A stretch of 64,000 nucleotides of DNA from CAZGKW01 sp964526295 (GTDB taxonomy: Bacteria > Planctomycetota > Phycisphaerae > FEN-1346), in NCBI GenBank assembly GCA_964526295.1, contig CAZGKW010000020.1, positions 1 to 64,000 on the forward strand, written 5' to 3'. The position numbers and the translations under genes are program-made. Of this stretch, positions 60,919 to 64,000 are shown in pieces (the stretch's first letter is position 1; each line of letters starts with the position of its first letter). Under the pieces are notes generated by a model. It searched no databases, was not told where the DNA came from, and saw nothing but the letters and a program-made list of their open reading frames with translations.

Positions 60919-62244
60919 TTGACGGATCGGATCGTCATCACGGGGATGGGGGCGGTCACCCCGGCCGGGACGGGCGTCGAGCCCCTCGTCCAGGCCGTCC
61001 GAGAGGGACGGTCCATCGTCCGCCTCTTGAGCCGCTTCGACAACGCCTCCGTCGAGATGAGCCGCATCGGCGGCGAGGTCGAGGAGTTCGACCCGTCGGC
61101 GGGCGTCCGGAAGGACCAGGTCCGCTACATCCGCAAGAACGCCAAGGTCATGGCCATCGACATCCAGATGGCCGTCGCGGCGGCCAACCTGGCCATGCTC
61201 GACACGGGGCTGCCCATCGGCGACCTCAAGGCCCACGAGGCCGTCCTGCCGAGCATCGATCCGGCCCGCTTCGGCATGGTCTTCGGCACGAACTTCATCC
61301 CGACCGAACTCGACGACCTGGCGCCGTCGGTCCAGGCATCCTACGCGGGCGAGACGTTCAGCCTGAAGAAGTGGGGCACGGAGGGGATCCCCCAGATGTT
61401 CCCCCTGTGGCTGCTGAAGTTTCTCCCGAACATGCATGCCTGCCACATCGGCGTCCTGTGGGACGCGCAAGGCCCCTCGAACTCGCTGACGCTGGGCGAT
61501 GCCGGTGGCCTCCTCGCCCTGGACGAGTGCGTCCGCATCATTCGCCGAGGGGCGGCCGACCTGATGCTGACCGGCGGGGCCGAGAGCCGCGTCTCGCCGA
61601 TCACGTTCCTCCGGCTCGATCTGCTGGATCGTCTGACGCTCAACAACGACGACCCGCCGCGAGCCAGCCGGCCCTTCGACTCCGACGCCGCCGGCATGGT
61701 GGCCGCCGAGGGGGCCTGCGTCGTGATGCTCGAGCGTGCCGACCACGCCGAGGCCCGCGGTGCGAGGACGTACGGCGAGGTGCTCGGAACGGGCGGTTCC
61801 GCCCAGACCGCCGGCGTCAACGCGTGCGAGCCGGACGGACGGGCCGTCGCCCATGCCGTCCGCCGGGCCCTTCAGGACGCGCACGCCGACCCGGCCGACC
61901 TCGGGGCGATCCTGGCGCACGGGACCGGGCTGCCGATGCAGGACCGGGGCGAGGCCGCCGGTCTGGCCGCGGCCCTCGACGGCGCCGCCGTCCCCGTGAC
62001 CGCCACCAAAGGCGTCACGGGCAACATGGGCGCCCCCAGCGGCGTCGCCGACCTGATGGTGGCCCTCCGTCTGGCCGGCGAAGGGACCATCCCGCCGATC
62101 CTGAACTGCGACCGTCCGGCCCCGGGCATCGACCTGGACCTCGTCAGGGGCGAGCCGCGGCCCCTGGAGAAGGACCTCGTCCTGGCCACGACGAACATGG
62201 TCGGCGGCCAGACGGCGGCGGTCGTCGTCCGAGTGAATCGATAG
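60919..62244 (+). CDS. Ketosynthase-like protein lacking catalytic Cys and one His
   Basis: A 441-residue FabF-like protein. The fold is clear (RIVITGMGAVTPAGTGVEPL, LMLTGGAESRVSP, DPPRASRPFDSDAAGMVAAE). Of the Cys-His-His triad only the first His remains (H334, in LAHGTGLPMQD). The Cys position in the TACAxG loop is Asp194 (SLTLGDAGGLLALDE), and the second His is Asn369 (KGVTGNMGAPSG). It therefore should not condense chains itself, resembling the chain-length factor (KS-beta) of type II polyketide synthases or a decarboxylase. TTG 60919 follows GGGAGGAG. The intact ketosynthase follows 42 bases later. Confidence 0.85.
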   Translation: MTDRIVITGMGAVTPAGTGVEPLVQAVREGRSIVRLLSRFDNASVEMSRIGGEVEEFDPSAGVRKDQVRYIRKNAKVMAIDIQMAVAAANLAMLDTGLPIGDLKAHEAVLPSIDPARFGMVFGTNFIPTELDDLAPSVQASYAGETFSLKKWGTEGIPQMFPLWLLKFLPNMHACHIGVLWDAQGPSNSLTLGDAGGLLALDECVRIIRRGAADLMLTGGAESRVSPITFLRLDLLDRLTLNNDDPPRASRPFDSDAAGMVAAEGACVVMLERADHAEARGARTYGEVLGTGGSAQTAGVNACEPDGRAVAHAVRRALQDAHADPADLGAILAHGTGLPMQDRGEAAGLAAALDGAAVPVTATKGVTGNMGAPSGVADLMVALRLAGEGTIPPILNCDRPAPGIDLDLVRGEPRPLEKDLVLATTNMVGGQTAAVVVRVNR

Positions 62245-62286
62245 CACCGCGCAGGGCGAGCGCGCCCCTGGCGACGGGAACCAGCC

Positions 62287-63579
62287 ATGCAGCGACGCGT
62301 CGTCATAACCGGCATGGGCACGGTCAACCCTCTCGGACTGACCGTCGAGGAGACGTGGGAGAACCTTCTCGCCGGCCGCAGCGGCATCACCCCGACCCGG
62401 ATCTTCGAGTCCGAGACGTTCCCCACCCCCTTTTCCGCCCAGGTGTCCGAGTCGTTCGACGTGTCCAACTACGTGCGGGACCCGTCCGAGTTCGAAATGG
62501 CGGGGCGCAACGTCGTGTTCGCGATGGCCGCCGGCAGGATGGCCCTGGACGATTCCGGCCTCAACGCCGACGACTACGACCCGTCGCGGTTCGGCATCTA
62601 CCTCGGGAGCGGCGAGGGGGTCCTCGACTTCATGACCACCGCCGACTGCCTGATGTACGGGATGGAGGAGCACGGGTCGGTGGACCCGGGCAGGTTCGCC
62701 GACCTGGGCATCACGCGGTTCGAGGCCATGCGGGAGCTCGAGGTCGAGCCCCACATGCCCATGAGCCACCTGGCGTGCGAGCACGGGCTGGGCGGTCCGG
62801 CGTACTCGTGCCTGACGGCGTGCGCGGCCAGCACGCAGGCCCTCGGCGAGGCCCGCGAGCTGGTCCGCACCGGCCGGGCCGACCTGATGCTCTCGGGCGG
62901 CACGCACTCGATGATCCACCCCCTGGGCGTGACGGGGTTCAACCTGCTGACGGCCATCTCGACCGAGCCGAAGGACGACCCGCCCAAGGCCAGCCGCCCG
63001 TTCGACCGCGACCGGGCGGGCTTCGTCCTCGGCGAGGGGTCGACCATCATGGTCCTGGAGGAACTGGAGCATGCCAAGGCCCGGGGGGCGCGAATCTGGG
63101 CCGAGATCACCGGCTACGGGTCCAGCGCCGACGCCTATCGGATGACCGACATCCATCCGGAGGGCCGAGGCCCCGCCGCCGCCATATGGACCGCCCTCAG
63201 CGACGCCGGCGTCAAGCCCGAGGACATCGACTACATCAGCGCCCACGGCACCGGGACCCAGGAGAACGACCGCGTCGAGACCCTCGCCATCAAGAAGGTT
63301 TTCGGCGATCACGCGTACCGGGTCCCCGTCTCCAGCGTGAAGAGCATGCTGGGCCACCTGATCGCCGCGGCCGGGGCGACCGAGCTGATGACGTGCGTCC
63401 TGGCGATTCGCGATCACGTGGTGCCGCCCACGATCAACCTCGATACCCCCGACCCGGACTGCGACCTCGACTACGTCGCTCAGGAAGCCCGCGAGGCCGA
63501 GGTCGAGGTGTGCCTGTCGAATTCGTTCGGTTTCGGCGGCCAGAACGACACGCTGGTCGTCCGCCGGCACGTGCCATAG
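62287..63579 (+). CDS. Beta-ketoacyl-ACP synthase (FabF-like)
   Basis: A 430-residue ketosynthase II-type enzyme that extends acyl chains with malonyl-ACP. The triad is complete: Cys179 in SCLTACAASTQALGE, His320 in SAHGTGTQEND and His357 in VKSMLGHLIAAAG. VVITGMGTVNPLGLTVEETW and NSFGFGGQNDTLVV are the family ends. The partner KS-like gene upstream lacks Cys and one His, so the two may form a heterodimer as in type II polyketide or aryl-polyene systems. No strong binding site precedes ATG 62287, so it may be coupled to the gene before it. Confidence 0.9.
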   Translation: MQRRVVITGMGTVNPLGLTVEETWENLLAGRSGITPTRIFESETFPTPFSAQVSESFDVSNYVRDPSEFEMAGRNVVFAMAAGRMALDDSGLNADDYDPSRFGIYLGSGEGVLDFMTTADCLMYGMEEHGSVDPGRFADLGITRFEAMRELEVEPHMPMSHLACEHGLGGPAYSCLTACAASTQALGEARELVRTGRADLMLSGGTHSMIHPLGVTGFNLLTAISTEPKDDPPKASRPFDRDRAGFVLGEGSTIMVLEELEHAKARGARIWAEITGYGSSADAYRMTDIHPEGRGPAAAIWTALSDAGVKPEDIDYISAHGTGTQENDRVETLAIKKVFGDHAYRVPVSSVKSMLGHLIAAAGATELMTCVLAIRDHVVPPTINLDTPDPDCDLDYVAQEAREAEVEVCLSNSFGFGGQNDTLVVRRHVP

Positions 63580-63689
63580 GGGGTCCCGGGCGGCCGAAGC
63601 GCGGCCGCAGCCCTTCGACGGGTCCCATTCGATGCGGGTGCCGGTGGCGCCGGCCGGAGCGACGGGGCCGCCAACCCGCGGGTGAAGCC

Positions 63690-64000
63690 ATGCCATCGAT
63701 CTCGGCTGTTGCTGCCCTGCTTCCCCCTGCCGCCTGGGGTCTGCTTGCCGCCTCGGGGGGCGAGGAGAACGGGCTGCTGGCCTGGATGGGCCGGCACTGG
63801 CTGGGCCTGCTGATCGGGGCGGTGCTGGCGGCGGTCTTCTTCGTGGTCCTGGCCATCATCGCCAAGTGGTCCCGGATCGCGATGAACATCTTCCTGGACC
63901 ACTCCATGCCGGTGACCGCCAATCCGCAGGACTACGAGCCGCCCGGCGGCGAGGTGGTCACGTTCATGAGCCGCGACGGGCGAAGCCTCCGGGGCATGTT
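63690..64000 (+). CDS. Membrane-anchored protein, probable alpha/beta-hydrolase (partial)
   Basis: The first 103 codons of a gene that runs off the window. A signal-like start (MPSISAVAALLPPAAWGLLA) and a strong membrane segment (LGLLIGAVLAAVFFVVLAII) are followed by VVTFMSRDGRSLRGM, which reads like the first strands of an alpha/beta-hydrolase (V-x-F-x-x-x-D-G-x-x-L-x-G). The binding site is weak. It follows the ketosynthase by 110 bases and may be a thioesterase or acyl-processing enzyme of that cluster, but the catalytic part lies outside the window. Confidence 0.55.
   Translation, partial: MPSISAVAALLPPAAWGLLAASGGEENGLLAWMGRHWLGLLIGAVLAAVFFVVLAIIAKWSRIAMNIFLDHSMPVTANPQDYEPPGGEVVTFMSRDGRSLRGM

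Overview
The window is a 64 kb piece of a high-GC bacterial chromosome; codon third positions are almost always G or C. It is probably an uncultured member of the Planctomycetota. The best lineage marker is the PVC-type 'small basic protein' (57632-57880). Supporting signs are DUF4159 and DUF1570 proteins, a PEP-CTERM protein, minimal GspA/GspB-like genes, a GH94 phosphorylase and the high density of intergenic palindromes. A run of exactly 100 N (21272-21371) marks an assembly scaffold gap. I found no tRNA, rRNA, CRISPR array, transposase or prophage genes.

Layout. 0.4-2.6 kb: ExeA/GspA-like ATPase and GspB-like protein. 2.6-3.4 kb: hairpins and a tandem repeat array. 3.4-6.5 kb: a lower-GC, minus-strand, defence-like segment (DNA methyltransferase fused to an Mrr-like nuclease, a membrane protein, an HNH nuclease). 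6.5-7.9 kb: a promoter, an immediate terminator and a structured leader ahead of a PEP-CTERM protein. 8.1-12.1 kb: shikimate kinase, ArgG and LeuA, the last behind a probable attenuator. 12.6-15.3 kb: SDR, exported protein, CDF transporter. 15.5-18.9 kb: the def-fmt-DUF116-rsmB operon, divergent from a TPR protein and rpsT. 21.1-21.7 kb: a palindrome array bounded by inverted repeats. 21.9-27.8 kb: AroD-AroE fusion, a duplicated-domain protein, an RfbC-like epimerase and a DUF1570 protease. 28.3-35.7 kb: FlgM-like, DUF4159, MoxR, Ca2+-type P-ATPase, SGNH hydrolase. 35.8-44.2 kb: two membrane paralogues, a beta-helix protein, a flavoprotein, a GAA-containing repeat array, ferritin, a lipoprotein and GH94. 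44.3-50.4 kb: mnmA, GT9, an ECF sigma/anti-sigma/YbjQ operon with a hydrolase remnant, a ketopantoate reductase and an SPL-like radical SAM protein. 50.6-54.3 kb: a coupled operon of a phosphodiesterase, PEGA lipoprotein, PH-like protein, M16 peptidase and endonuclease IV. 54.4-59.1 kb: vWA pair, SPOR-like protein, small basic protein, aminotransferase. 59.3-64.0 kb: a type II fatty-acid/polyketide-like cluster whose two adjacent ketosynthases comprise one intact and one lacking its Cys and a His.

Genes that work together: the defence-like trio; def-fmt-rsmB (translation start and ribosome modification); sigma/anti-sigma; and the acyl-chain cluster (two hot-dog dehydratases, long ACP, KS/KS-like pair). 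Strong sigma70-type promoters recur (TTGACA with a -10 of TATACT, TAGAAT or similar). At several genes the -10 lies only 6-9 bases before the start codon, implying leaderless mRNAs.

The observations I would follow first are the KS/inactive-KS pair, the leaderless leader peptide plus terminator before leuA, the inverted-repeat-bounded palindrome array, and the methyltransferase with a GC dip over its target-recognition region. All functions are inferred from reading the sequence; no database search was run.
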